A stretch of 50,359 bases of DNA from the NCBI GenBank assembly GCA_012838135.1, contig DUPV01000012.1, forward strand, positions 1 through 50,359, in the 5' to 3' direction. Source of the stretch: Clostridiaceae bacterium. GTDB lineage: Bacteria > Bacillota > Clostridia > Saccharofermentanales > DTU023. The notes beneath the pieces were generated by a model. That model was given only the letters and a program-made list of their open reading frames with translations, was not told the origin of the DNA and searched no databases. Positions 41,940 through 50,280 of this stretch are shown in pieces (positions within the stretch are counted from its first letter, which is position 1; the number at the start of each line of letters is the position of its first letter). The translations under genes and the position numbers were made by a program.

Positions 41940-42911
41940 TTATTTTCTTTTAATCACACGTCGTACAGCTTCTGCTACATTTTCACTGCAAAGACCAAAG
42001 GCCTTCATCAGAGTTTCGGGATCTCCTGATTCGCCAAAACGATCCATCACACCGATCATCTCCACGGGAACCGGACAATCCTGTGCCAAAACCTCAAGAA
42101 CGGCACTGCCCATTCCGCCCATGACCTGATGCTCCTCAACAGTGACAACTGCACCGGTCAGTTTTGCTGCCTCTATAATCGTTGCCTTATCTATTGGCTT
42201 GATGGTGTGGTTATTGATGACCATCGTACTGATGCCTTCTTTTTCCAGTTCTTTTGCAGCAACAAGACCTTCGTATACCATGGCACCACAGGCAATGATT
42301 GCAACATCAGTACCTTCACGCATACAATATGCTTCGCCAATCTTGAAGGGTGTGCTCTCATCCGTAATTACCGGTACTTTTTCACGCCCATATCGGATAT
42401 AAATCGGTCCGAACATTTCTGCGGCAGCAAGCGTAGCCTTCTTTGTTTCGATAGAGTCCGACGGAACAACTACTGTCATGTTTGGCAAACAGCGCATAAT
42501 AGAGATTTCTTCAAGTGCCTGATGGGTTGCACCGTCAGGACCGACAGAAATACCGCCATGGGCACCGCCTAACTTAACATTGAGGTTGCTGTAACAAACA
42601 GTTGTACGGATCTCATCCCAACCTCTTCCTGCCAGGAAGACACCATAGTTGGTAACAAAAGGAATCTTGTTCATCAAAGCTAAACCGGCAGCGACACCGA
42701 TGTGATTCTGTTCAGCAATTCCTAAACTAAAGAATCGATCCGGAAATGCATCTCTAAAAAGATCTGCTTTAACCGAGCCGGTAATATCTGCACCTAATGC
42801 TACAACTTCTTCATTCTTTTGTCCTGCTTCAAGCAGTCCTTCGCCGTAACCGAATCTGGTAGGTATTCTCTCAGGGTTGTCAATATCTACAGTCAAATTA
42901 ACAATTCTCAT
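41940..42911 (-). CDS. Transketolase C-terminal subunit, second pair, 323 aa
   Basis: Pyrimidine-binding half of a split transketolase. FFSLGIAEQNHIGVAAGLAL (catalytic Glu), PFVTNYGVFLAGRGWDEI, GGAHGGISVGPDGATHQALEEI, PIYIRYGREKVP and VVTVEEHQVMGGMGSAV. This is the typical pattern of the common two-subunit transketolases of Firmicutes, probably the housekeeping pentose-phosphate enzyme; the pair at 33216-34964 is more divergent. The stop/start overlap with its partner is one base (TAATG). Confidence 0.92.
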   Translation of the reverse strand: MRIVNLTVDIDNPERIPTRFGYGEGLLEAGQKNEEVVALGADITGSVKADLFRDAFPDRFFSLGIAEQNHIGVAAGLALMNKIPFVTNYGVFLAGRGWDEIRTTVCYSNLNVKLGGAHGGISVGPDGATHQALEEISIMRCLPNMTVVVPSDSIETKKATLAAAEMFGPIYIRYGREKVPVITDESTPFKIGEAYCMREGTDVAIIACGAMVYEGLVAAKELEKEGISTMVINNHTIKPIDKATIIEAAKLTGAVVTVEEHQVMGGMGSAVLEVLAQDCPVPVEMIGVMDRFGESGDPETLMKAFGLCSENVAEAVRRVIKRK

Positions 42912-43741
42912 TATTTCTCCTCCTCAAGTTCAGCAAGAGCTGCGTCAAGCTGCTCTTTATTTGGTGCAACACCATGCCAGCCCGGAGCATTTTCCATGAA
43001 AGAAACTCCCTTGCCTTTTACTGTATCGGCGATAATCATTGTCGGTTTTCCGGAAAATTGACTTGCTTGCAGGAATGCGTTACCAATTTCCACAACATCA
43101 TGACCGTCTATTTCAATGACATTCCAGTTGAAGGCCTCAAATTTATCAGTCAAGGGATCTATATTCATGACATCCTCGACATTTCCGTCAATCTGCAGTC
43201 CGTTTTTATCAACGATTGCACAGAGATTATCCAGCTTATAGTGACCTGCAGACATCGCTGCTTCCCAAACCTGACCTTCTTGGACCTCACCGTCACCCAT
43301 TAAACAGTAGGTTCTTATATCAGTTCCGTTCAAGCGTGCAGCAAGGGCAACCCCAACGGCAATAGAAAGACCTTGACCAAGCGATCCGGAAGAAACTTCA
43401 AGACCTGGTGTATGATGCATACAAGGGTGTCCTTGTAACATGCTGCCATATTGGCGAAGCTGACCCAGCTCTTCACGTGCAAAATAACCGAAGTCACTTA
43501 GAATCGTATAAAGTGCAGGACAAATGTGTCCCTTAGAGAGGATAAACCGATCGCGATCCTCCCAGCAAGGATTTTCAGGATTGTGACGCAAAACATTAGA
43601 ATATAGAACAGTAAGGATATCGATTGAAGACAGAGAACCGCCCGGATGTCCGGATCCCGCTTCATAAAGCATCTTCAAAATATCACGTCTGTAATGTCTC
43701 GCCTTTTGTTTAAGTTCATTTTCGTTCAATTGATGAGCCAT
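42911..43741 (-). CDS. Transketolase N-terminal subunit, second pair, 276 aa
   Basis: Diphosphate-binding half. GSGHPGGSLSSIDILTVLY, DRFILSKGHICPALYTIL, GHPCMHHTPGLEVSSGSLGQ and YCLMGDGEVQEGQVWEAAMS, then AIVDKNGLQIDG, GHDVVEIGNAF and DTVKGKGVSFME. GGGGG lies six to seven bases before the ATG. Forms a functional enzyme with the downstream gene. Confidence 0.92.
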   Translation of the reverse strand: MAHQLNENELKQKARHYRRDILKMLYEAGSGHPGGSLSSIDILTVLYSNVLRHNPENPCWEDRDRFILSKGHICPALYTILSDFGYFAREELGQLRQYGSMLQGHPCMHHTPGLEVSSGSLGQGLSIAVGVALAARLNGTDIRTYCLMGDGEVQEGQVWEAAMSAGHYKLDNLCAIVDKNGLQIDGNVEDVMNIDPLTDKFEAFNWNVIEIDGHDVVEIGNAFLQASQFSGKPTMIIADTVKGKGVSFMENAPGWHGVAPNKEQLDAALAELEEEK

Positions 43742-44131
43742 TTTTACCCCCTGACAGAAAAATTTTTCGAACGCACATTGTCTAAATTATTGCCGGAATA
43801 CCCGCATTATACACGTTCAAAAAAGATTCACGCTCCATACAAAATATTATGAGGACCTTCACCCACTCTATGACGGAAAACCGTGATTTCCCGCATTTGA
43901 GTCCGGTTCACATGTCGTCTTCTGAAATATAGAGCAGCTTCGCATCAATTATATAATTTTATGCAAGAAAGTCAATCTGCTGACATTCATCGACAGAGAG
44001 TCTCTCTTACCAGAGCCTGATTTGCCGGAATATTTTTAATAGAATTAATTTTGTGTAAAATTTATATAAAAAAAGAAATTAGCATTTAATACAAAATCTT
44101 TGGTTTAATTGTAATTTCTTTCTGCTGTTGC
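43742..44131. other. Divergent spacer between the transketolase pair and thrS, no gene recognised
   Basis: Nothing coding that I can support. The minus strand has a consensus -10 TATAAT (43811-43806) about 65 bp before the transketolase start but no good -35 at 16-18 bp. A short ACGG-AAAA-CCGT hairpin lies near 43873-43884. A 27-codon plus-strand frame (ATG at 43850) has no ribosome binding site and is probably chance. Confidence 0.4.
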
Positions 44132-44160
44132 TTGACGATCAATTTATGCAGTTGTAAGAT
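44132..44160 (+). promoter_or_regulatory. Predicted thrS promoter
   Basis: -35 TTGACG (44132-44137), 17-bp spacer, -10 TAAGAT (44155-44160). It would give a leader of about 410 nt that contains the T-box. Good sigma-A match. Confidence 0.6.
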
Positions 44161-44189
44161 ATAATTCAGTTGCATAAAAGCATTGATGG

Positions 44190-44397
44190 AACGAGTAATT
44201 GAGAATTTCAGTTTAAGAGAGAAAAGATCGTGGCTGTGAGTCTTTTTATCTGACACTCAACGAAAACCACTCCGGAGCTGTCTACGAACTCTTTTTGACT
44301 AAGTAGTACCGTGAATCTGCGTCAAGGATAGAATGAAGTTAAATACAAGGTGGAAACGTGTTATGCACCCTTGGGCGAGGCTCAATGGTGTTTTTTT
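44190..44397 (+). promoter_or_regulatory. T-box leader of thrS with terminator
   Basis: The antiterminator reads AAGG (44347-44350), a 7-base bulge TGGAAAC (44351-44357), GTG, a TTAT loop, CAC and CCTT, exactly the T-box layout with UGGN for pairing to the tRNA acceptor end. The consensus bulge is TGGNACC; here the sixth base is A. The competing terminator is an 11-bp stem (44366-44390, one mismatch, GAG loop) followed by seven T. Uncharged threonine tRNA should stabilise the antiterminator and switch thrS on. The 5' stem I region begins near 44190. ACC at 44266-44268 (followed by A) and at 44308-44310 are candidate Thr specifier codons. The specifier was not proven by folding. The 178 bp from 44398 to thrS are A+T-rich and hold only short repeats. 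Confidence 0.8.
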
Positions 44398-44575
44398 GTT
44401 TAGGACAATTTATTTTAAGATAACAATTCGGAGTAATTTGAGCATAATATATTTCAGAACTGTATTTTAGGACAAAGTTATGGAACAACAAATTTTAGAA
44501 TAACAATTATAAGTTTTTAATATTTAGGTAAAAACATTTCAGATCATAAATGTTCAAGATAACAGGAGAAAAAGA

Positions 44576-46525
44576 ATGAGTATAGAAATTAAATTAAAAG
44601 ACGGTTCGCCGTTACAATTGGAAAAGAATGCTTCTGCATACGATGCAGCGATGGCAATCAGTGAAAACCTTGCAAGAAATGTCTGTTTAGCAAAAGTGAA
44701 TGAGATTGATGTTGACCTCAGAACAAAACTCAATGACGGTGACACATTGGAATTATTGAAATTTGAGCAGAAAGCCGGCAAAAAGGCTTTTTGGCATACC
44801 AGTTCACATATCATGGCGCAAGCAATCAAGCGTTTATATCCCGATGCGATGTTGGCCATCGGGCCGGCAATAGATGACGGTTTTTATTATGACATTGATC
44901 TGGAACAAAATTTGACGAATGATGATTTAGAAAAAATCGAACAAGAAATGCAAAATATTGTAAAAGAAAATTTGCCGCTTGAATTCTATACCCTGTCACG
45001 TGACGATGCTCTTCAATGGGCAAGAAATAATAATGAAGACTATAAAGTCGAATTGATCGAGGATTTGCCGCTTGATGAAACAATTTCATTTTATAAACAG
45101 GGCGATTTTATTGATCTCTGTGCCGGTCCGCACTTGATGAATACCGGTATGGTCAAAGCATTCAAGTTATTACAAGTTTCAGGAGCTTATTGGCGGGGCG
45201 ATGAAAAGAACAAAATGCTGCAACGCATTTACGGAATTAGTTTTCCGGATAAAAAACAATTAAAAGAATATTTAGTTCAAATGGAAGAGGCCAGAAAACG
45301 TGATCATAATAAATTAGGACGTGAACTCGGCTACTTTACAACCGTTGATTTTATCGGTCAGGGTTTGCCCCTGTTTATGCCGAAAGGTGCAAAAACTTTG
45401 CAAATTTTAGAACGTTTTGTTGAAGACGAAGAGCAAAAACGTGGTTATCAGATTACCAAAACACCGCTGATTGCCAAATCCGACTTATTCAAGATTTCGG
45501 GCCATTGGGATCATTACCGTGACGGTATGTTTATCATGGGCGATCCGGAAGAAAAAGACGGCGTAACTGCTTATGCTTTGCGTCCGATGACCTGTCCTTT
45601 CCAATATCAGATTTATAAGGCTGAAACCAGAAGTTATCGTGATTTGCCGATCCGATTGAATGAAACTTCAACTCTCTTCCGCAATGAAGCGTCAGGCGAA
45701 ATGCACGGTTTAATCAGACTAAGACAATTTACAATTTCCGAGGCACATCTGATGGTTACGCCGGAACAATTGAAAGAAGAATTTCTCGGAGCATTTGATT
45801 TGGCAAATTATATGCTCAAAGCATTGGGTTTAGATCAAGATGTCAGCTATCGTTTTTCAATCTGGGATCCGGACAATAAAGACAAATACATCGGTGATCC
45901 GCAAGAATGGCAAAATGCTCAAGACTCAATGCAAGCAATTCTGGATTCCACCGGAATTGAATATGAAACCGGCATCGGCGAAGCCGCATTTTATGGTCCG
46001 AAATTAGATATTCAAATCAGAAATGTCTTCGGTAAAGAAGATACACTGATTACAATCCAAATCGATTTCCAGCTGGCAGAACGTTTCGATATGGTATACA
46101 TAGATAGTAATGGTGAGAAAAAACATCCCCATATCATTCACAGAACCTCTATCGGCTGTTATGAAAGAACTCTTGCCTTATTAATTGAAAAATATGCCGG
46201 TGCTCTGCCCTTATGGGTTGCACCGGAACAAATCATCATCTTGCCGATTGCCGAAAAACACCTCCAAGGTGCCAATGATGCTGCAAGTCGTTTAACTGCC
46301 GCAGGTTTCCGTGTAAAAGTCGATAGCCGGAATGAAAAAGTCGGACGTAAAATCCGCGATGCTCAATTGGAAAAAATTCCCTATATGTTAGTCATGGGCG
46401 ATCAGGAAATTGAAAATCAAAACTATGCGGTGCGCCAACGCAAAGCCGGTGACCTCGGCACAATGAGTGAATCAGAGTTAATCGAACGACTGCAACATGA
46501 AGTAGATACTTTCGCCAAAGATTAA
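44576..46525 (+). CDS. thrS: Threonyl-tRNA synthetase, 649 aa
   Basis: Charges tRNA-Thr. Domain order is normal: TGS domain (1-61), editing domain with HTSSHIMAQAIKRLYP and DLCAGPH, class II catalytic core, and C-terminal anticodon-binding domain from LPLWVAPEQIIILPI. Zinc ligands are Cys in RPMTCPFQYQIYK, His in SEAHLM and His in IIHRTSIGCYER. The MTCPFQYQ block instead of the usual MNCPGH, and GEMHGLIRLRQFT, place it in the variant ThrRS group common in some bacteria. AGGAG seven bases before the ATG. Controlled by the T-box leader upstream. Confidence 0.97.
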   Translation: MSIEIKLKDGSPLQLEKNASAYDAAMAISENLARNVCLAKVNEIDVDLRTKLNDGDTLELLKFEQKAGKKAFWHTSSHIMAQAIKRLYPDAMLAIGPAIDDGFYYDIDLEQNLTNDDLEKIEQEMQNIVKENLPLEFYTLSRDDALQWARNNNEDYKVELIEDLPLDETISFYKQGDFIDLCAGPHLMNTGMVKAFKLLQVSGAYWRGDEKNKMLQRIYGISFPDKKQLKEYLVQMEEARKRDHNKLGRELGYFTTVDFIGQGLPLFMPKGAKTLQILERFVEDEEQKRGYQITKTPLIAKSDLFKISGHWDHYRDGMFIMGDPEEKDGVTAYALRPMTCPFQYQIYKAETRSYRDLPIRLNETSTLFRNEASGEMHGLIRLRQFTISEAHLMVTPEQLKEEFLGAFDLANYMLKALGLDQDVSYRFSIWDPDNKDKYIGDPQEWQNAQDSMQAILDSTGIEYETGIGEAAFYGPKLDIQIRNVFGKEDTLITIQIDFQLAERFDMVYIDSNGEKKHPHIIHRTSIGCYERTLALLIEKYAGALPLWVAPEQIIILPIAEKHLQGANDAASRLTAAGFRVKVDSRNEKVGRKIRDAQLEKIPYMLVMGDQEIENQNYAVRQRKAGDLGTMSESELIERLQHEVDTFAKD

Positions 46526-46653
46526 TCTTAAATATTAGTCTTTTTGCATATAATATTTCATGTAATGTGCACTTACAAAAAAATTACAAAATTAAAATGG
46601 TCATTGGGGTTTAGTTAAGTTAATAAAATAAGCTCGGTTGCAAACAAAATAAT

Positions 46654-46698
46654 AGCTGTCGGTCAACTTACAAAGTTTTCTGACAGCTGTTTATTGTT
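46654..46698 (+). terminator. Bidirectional terminator between thrS and the symporter gene
   Basis: AGCTGTCGG (46654-46662) and CTGACAGCT (46680-46688) form a 9-bp stem (one G-U), followed on the plus strand by GTTTATTGTTAATTG. In the minus direction the stem is followed by ATTATTTTGTTTG, so it can serve both convergent genes. The rest of the 270-bp gap is A+T-rich and empty. Confidence 0.6.
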
Positions 46699-46795
46699 AA
46701 TTGATATTAGAGTTTACTCAGATTGTTTTTAACTTCGTACAGTTGAAACTGCAACAACATAACTTGTTGATTTCAAGTACTATTTTCAACCCGTT

Positions 46796-48391
46796 TTATA
46801 TACTTTTCTTGACTTTTTCCAGTTCCAATTTAAACTCTTCATGTTGTTCACTAACCTCTTTTTCTACAGATGTGATTGAGGAAACTACCACGATCGCAAT
46901 CGACGAAAGCAGAAAACCCGGCAACAATGAGAATAGCTCAAAGACACCGCCAAATTTGACTAAGAAAAGATCCCAAATAAAGACTGTCATCGCACCAACA
47001 ACCATTCCTGCTACACCACCCTTTCGGGTAATTTTGCCGGAGAATAAAGAAAAAAGAACTAATGGACCGAAAGTGGCTCCAAAGCCTGCCCAAGCAAAGG
47101 AAACTATTTTGAAAATAACCGAATTTTCATCAAGCGCAATCAATATGCCTATCGTCGTGATCAACAACAAAGTAATTCTTGTTACCTTCAGTACAGCCTT
47201 ATCACTGGCATTTTGTTTAAACAAACCATGGTATAAGTTTTTAGCTACGGAAGACGCTCCGATTAAAAGATAGGAATCTGCCGAAGAAATTGTTGCGGCT
47301 AAGATACCCGCCATGACAATTCCGGCAATAAATGGCTGCATCATATTTTGGGCAGAGATAATAAAAATATTTTCGGATGCTGACTGCGTTAATAATTCCG
47401 TGGGAAATAAAACACGTCCGTTTAAACCTATAAATACGGCAGCTGCTAATGAAATGACTACCCATACAGATGCAACCCTTCTCGCAATTTTAATTTCTCT
47501 TGCATCGCGTATTGCCATAAATTTAATTAACACTTGAGGTACTCCGAAATAGCCTAAGCCCCATGCCAGACTTGTAGAAATTTCCAACCAGCTTACTTTA
47601 GTTGCTTCAGCAAACTGAGGAATACCACTCGCTTGAATCTGTTGTCCCATTTCATTTAAACTAGGCTTAGCAGATGTAAAAAATTCCAGAAAACCGGGAA
47701 ATTGCTTCAGATTATTAACAATTTCCTTTACTCCGCCGGCATGGTTTATACCAACTATCAGAACCACAACTAAAGAAAAAACCATCACCAGAGCCTGCAT
47801 AAAATCAGAAACAGATTCTGCCAGAAAACCCCCGATAAAGGTATAAGCCAGTACGAAAATTGCTCCTAATACCATCATTGATACATAGCTCATCCCGAAT
47901 AGAGCGGAAAACAATTTCCCTACAGTCACATAACAAGAAGCTGCATATACTACAAAGAACACCAAAATAAAGACGGCTGAAAAAAATAAAATTGGTTTTC
48001 TTTTGCCTTTTTCTTTGAAACGATTGGAAAAGAAATCCGGTATAGTAATTGAATCATTCGCTACATGAGAATAAACACGCAGCGGTTTGGCAACTATTTT
48101 CCAATTGATATAGGTTCCGACAGCAAGTCCGAATGCCGTCCAAAAGGCGGAACTGAGACCTGTCCAATAAGCCACCCCGGGTAAGCCCATCAACAGCCAA
48201 CCCGACATATCGCTGGCTTCAGCCGACATTGCCGTTACATAAGGTCCTATCGAACGACCTCCCAGAAAATATTCTTTTGATGAAGAATTTGAACGCTTAA
48301 AGAAATAAACTCCTATTCCGATGACCATCGCCATATATAAGGACATCGCGATAAAATTTTGTAATTCCGGTTTAATAATAGCCTCCTCCAA
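46796..48391 (-). CDS. putP: PutP-type sodium/solute symporter, about 530 aa
   Basis: Sodium:solute symporter family (SSS) protein with about 13 membrane helices. The N-terminal YFFKRSNSSSKEYFLGGRSIGPYVTAMSAEASDMSGWLLMG pattern, in which EYFLGGR and SAEASDMSGW are the PutP/proline-symporter hallmarks, is followed by GLGYFGVPQVLIKFMAI and ATISSADSYLLIGASS. Proline is the likely substrate but other amino acids or solutes are possible. The start is uncertain: the frame opens with TTG at 48391, but the strong site GGAGGAGG lies inside the first codons and points to an ATT about five bases downstream. Confidence 0.87.
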   Translation of the reverse strand: MEEAIIKPELQNFIAMSLYMAMVIGIGVYFFKRSNSSSKEYFLGGRSIGPYVTAMSAEASDMSGWLLMGLPGVAYWTGLSSAFWTAFGLAVGTYINWKIVAKPLRVYSHVANDSITIPDFFSNRFKEKGKRKPILFFSAVFILVFFVVYAASCYVTVGKLFSALFGMSYVSMMVLGAIFVLAYTFIGGFLAESVSDFMQALVMVFSLVVVLIVGINHAGGVKEIVNNLKQFPGFLEFFTSAKPSLNEMGQQIQASGIPQFAEATKVSWLEISTSLAWGLGYFGVPQVLIKFMAIRDAREIKIARRVASVWVVISLAAAVFIGLNGRVLFPTELLTQSASENIFIISAQNMMQPFIAGIVMAGILAATISSADSYLLIGASSVAKNLYHGLFKQNASDKAVLKVTRITLLLITTIGILIALDENSVIFKIVSFAWAGFGATFGPLVLFSLFSGKITRKGGVAGMVVGAMTVFIWDLFLVKFGGVFELFSLLPGFLLSSIAIVVVSSITSVEKEVSEQHEEFKLELEKVKKSI

Positions 48392-48393
48392 GT

Positions 48394-48407
48394 ACAGAAC
48401 GTTCTGT
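48394..48407. promoter_or_regulatory. 14-bp perfect palindrome ACAGAACGTTCTGT in the symporter leader
   Basis: It lies directly upstream of the symporter start. Not a Firmicute LexA box, which has GAAC-N4-GTTC. Operator or leader hairpin; inference from symmetry only. Confidence 0.35.
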
Positions 48408-48459
48408 TAAGTTGTTGAAGAATTATTTATCTTTCGCTAACAGAATCGTGCAGCGTACT

Positions 48460-48508
48460 TACCAAAACATTTTTTGGTATTCTATCATAATTCAGCTCAA
48501 GCAAACAA
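48460..48508 (-). promoter_or_regulatory. Predicted symporter promoter with start-site palindrome
   Basis: Minus strand: -35 TTGTTT (48508-48503), 18-bp spacer, extended -10 TGATAGAAT (hexamer 48484-48479). Immediately downstream a perfect palindrome TACCAAAA-CATT-TTTTGGTA (48460-48479) covers the start site, a typical repressor position, or forms a hairpin at the 5' end of the mRNA. Confidence 0.5.
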
Positions 48509-48536
48509 TTATTAAAGAAAAGACTTTGGCTTTACC

Positions 48537-49484
48537 TTATAATGATTTTGTATTCTTTTTTATAAAATCCAAAACTTCCGATAAATTACAATATCCATTT
48601 TCTGAACCGACATTTTGGGCAGTCATGGCACCTGTGGCATTTGCTCTAATGGCAGCTTCTTCTAAATCTAAACCTTCCAAAACAGCTGAAATGAAGCCTG
48701 CTGCAAAGTTATCACCTGAACCTGTCGTATCTAATGCTTCTATTTTAAATCCGGGAACATATATCCTTTCTGCTTTCGATTTAATTAAACAGCCTTGAGC
48801 TCCTAATTTCAATACAACTGTTTTAATTCCTTTGTTTATAAAAAAATCACAGATTGCATCAAGATCTTCTTGCCCGGAAAAAAACATACCTTCTTCCAGA
48901 TTCGGAAAGAAATAGTCTATATATTGAAATGAGTTATAGAAATAATCTAATGTTGTTTTTTTTCTGTTTTGAACAGTATCGGCAAAAACTAATAATTCTC
49001 TCGCTTTAGCAAACTTAAAAATTTCAGGTGCTTTAACATCAAATTCCGGGCTGATAAAAAAACTTGCGTAACTAACAGCCTTATTTACTTGTTCAATCAC
49101 TGAAAGATCCATATCTTCCGGTTTTAACTCAGCTCTGATTGCAGATGATATTAAACTGCGATTTGCATCTCTATGGACTACAACAATGTTATTTAACGTA
49201 GGAATGTCTTCACGGAATAAGAGATAATCTACATTGACATTATGTTTCTCCAATCCCTGTTTGATGTTATGCCCATTGGGATCATTTCCAACTACAGCGT
49301 ATATTCCGGCATTTACATTTAATCTGCCTAATGCCCTTGCTTGATTTTGTGCATCTCCACCCGGAAATAAGACTATATTATCGACATAGGTCATATCTCT
49401 GGTAAAAATTGAGGAATCTACAGGTCCAACCAAAGTGTCCATTACTGAGTCGCCAATACATAAAACATCTATTGTTTGTTTCAT
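48537..49484 (-). CDS. PfkB/ribokinase-family carbohydrate kinase, 315 aa
   Basis: ATP-dependent kinase of the ribokinase fold. It has CIGDSVMDTLVG at the N terminus, signature 1 LFPGGDAQNQARALGRLNVNAG, and signature 2 ALDTTGSGDNFAAGFISAVLEG with the catalytic Asp and anion hole. VLKLGAQGCLIKS fits the ATP site. Relatives phosphorylate ribose, fructose, KDG, adenosine or pseudouridine; the substrate cannot be chosen here. AGAGG lies nine bases before the ATG. Separate from the symporter gene by 145 bp that contains the symporter promoter. Confidence 0.88.
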   Translation of the reverse strand: MKQTIDVLCIGDSVMDTLVGPVDSSIFTRDMTYVDNIVLFPGGDAQNQARALGRLNVNAGIYAVVGNDPNGHNIKQGLEKHNVNVDYLLFREDIPTLNNIVVVHRDANRSLISSAIRAELKPEDMDLSVIEQVNKAVSYASFFISPEFDVKAPEIFKFAKARELLVFADTVQNRKKTTLDYFYNSFQYIDYFFPNLEEGMFFSGQEDLDAICDFFINKGIKTVVLKLGAQGCLIKSKAERIYVPGFKIEALDTTGSGDNFAAGFISAVLEGLDLEEAAIRANATGAMTAQNVGSENGYCNLSEVLDFIKKNTKSL

Positions 49485-49550
49485 TATGTATTCCTCTCTT
49501 TGATGGTTTCAACGTTATGTGCTCTCTTGCTAATAATACAACAATTTTTC

Positions 49551-49675
49551 TTGCAATTATAATATAACTTGCAAAAATCCGACCCTTAAGTCTATGAATT
49601 CTGTATTGCAAGTATAATTTACAAGAATCCGGCTCTTCGTTTGCAAGTATTATTTATAAAAATTTGGTTTATAAT
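49551..49675. repeat. Degenerate direct repeats with four TTGCAA boxes upstream of the PfkB-family gene
   Basis: TTGCAA (self-complementary) occurs at 49551, 49569, 49606 and 49641. From 49606 the block TTGCAAGTATAATTTACAAG repeats after exactly 35 bp (49641), with decayed copies before and after. The 204-bp gap holds no gene. It could be a multi-site operator of the downstream (minus) kinase or simple repeat decay. Confidence 0.45.
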
Positions 49676-49688
49676 TTGAAAATAAAAT

Positions 49689-49958
49689 TCAGAGGAATCT
49701 GGTTTGAAATTCCATGACATTAGCTAAGCGATCTTTTAATGAAGTAAGCTTCATTAATTGTAGTTCCTGGATAATAAATCTTCCGACATTGACACATACC
49801 AAAATCAAAGCTAACCAAATAAATTTAGTACTGAGTAAAATACCTAAAACCGCAACTCCTAATGCGAACAAAATGCCTCGATGTTGTTCTTTCTCAGAAA
49901 CAATTTTTTCTAAAATTAAAAAAGAAATTAATAAGACCAGGTACAAAATTGTTATCAT
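49689..49958 (-). CDS. Small membrane protein, 89 aa
   Basis: Two to three hydrophobic helices (residues 1-17 TILYLVLLISFLILEKIV; about 28-42 GILFALGVAVLGILL; about 44-62 FIWLALILVCVNVGRFII), then a polar tail. No family recognised beyond a resemblance to the small membrane proteins found next to DUF2089 genes. Its start overlaps the DUF2089 stop by 4 bp (ATGA), so the two are translationally coupled and probably work together. Confidence 0.65.
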   Translation of the reverse strand: MITILYLVLLISFLILEKIVSEKEQHRGILFALGVAVLGILLSTKFIWLALILVCVNVGRFIIQELQLMKLTSLKDRLANVMEFQTRFL

Positions 49959-50254
49959 TCGCTGTTTTCCTCTTTTTCATACATCTCAATTAACTGTTTC
50001 GCAGTATCAAGATCTAATTTGTTTTGCAAAGTCAGCTCTTTGATCAAGTCGATCATGCCGCTAGGTTGATGTTGGTCAGAAATTTCAATTTTATGAATGA
50101 GCCGATCTAATTTGAGCCTGATAGTCGGATAGGTAATCTCATAATGTTTTGCCAACTCTTTTAATGAACCGGAAGCCAGTACGAATAACTTTATAAATTC
50201 TATTTCATCTTCACTTAGTTCAGTCAGCCAGATCGGGATTTGGTCGATATTCAT
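49955..50254 (-). CDS. DUF2089-family helix-turn-helix protein, 99 aa
   Basis: Small regulator-like protein. The block IPIWLTELSEDEIEFIKLFVLASGSLKELAKHYEITYPTIRLKLDRLI is the DUF2089 core, with a helix-turn-helix at about residues 33-57 (LKELAKHYEITYPTIRLKLD). The C-terminal 35 residues form a helical tail. The N-terminal zinc ribbon found in longer DUF2089 proteins is missing. The ATG at 50254 has GGAG six bases upstream; the in-frame start at 50266 has none. Likely a DNA-binding regulator, possibly of its own operon, because a palindrome lies inside its promoter. Confidence 0.8.
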   Translation of the reverse strand: MNIDQIPIWLTELSEDEIEFIKLFVLASGSLKELAKHYEITYPTIRLKLDRLIHKIEISDQHQPSGMIDLIKELTLQNKLDLDTAKQLIEMYEKEENSE

Positions 50255-50280
50255 AAAAATCTCCACTCGACTTGATATAT

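Noticed and set aside
43850-43933. 27-codon plus-strand frame in the transketolase-thrS spacer, and a passing likeness to group II intron 3' sequences
   Set aside because: No ribosome binding site, no intron domain V fold that I could draw, and no reverse transcriptase nearby.
46701-47273. 190-aa plus-strand frame opposite the symporter gene
   Set aside because: Antisense shadow of a clear sodium symporter; no binding site and no family features.
48394-48407. ACAGAACGTTCTGT considered as a LexA SOS box
   Set aside because: Firmicute LexA sites need GAAC-N4-GTTC; here the half-sites abut with no spacer.
49551-49675. Repeat array considered as a CRISPR
   Set aside because: Unit spacing is irregular, copies are decayed and the spacers are not unique equal-length sequences; no cas genes.
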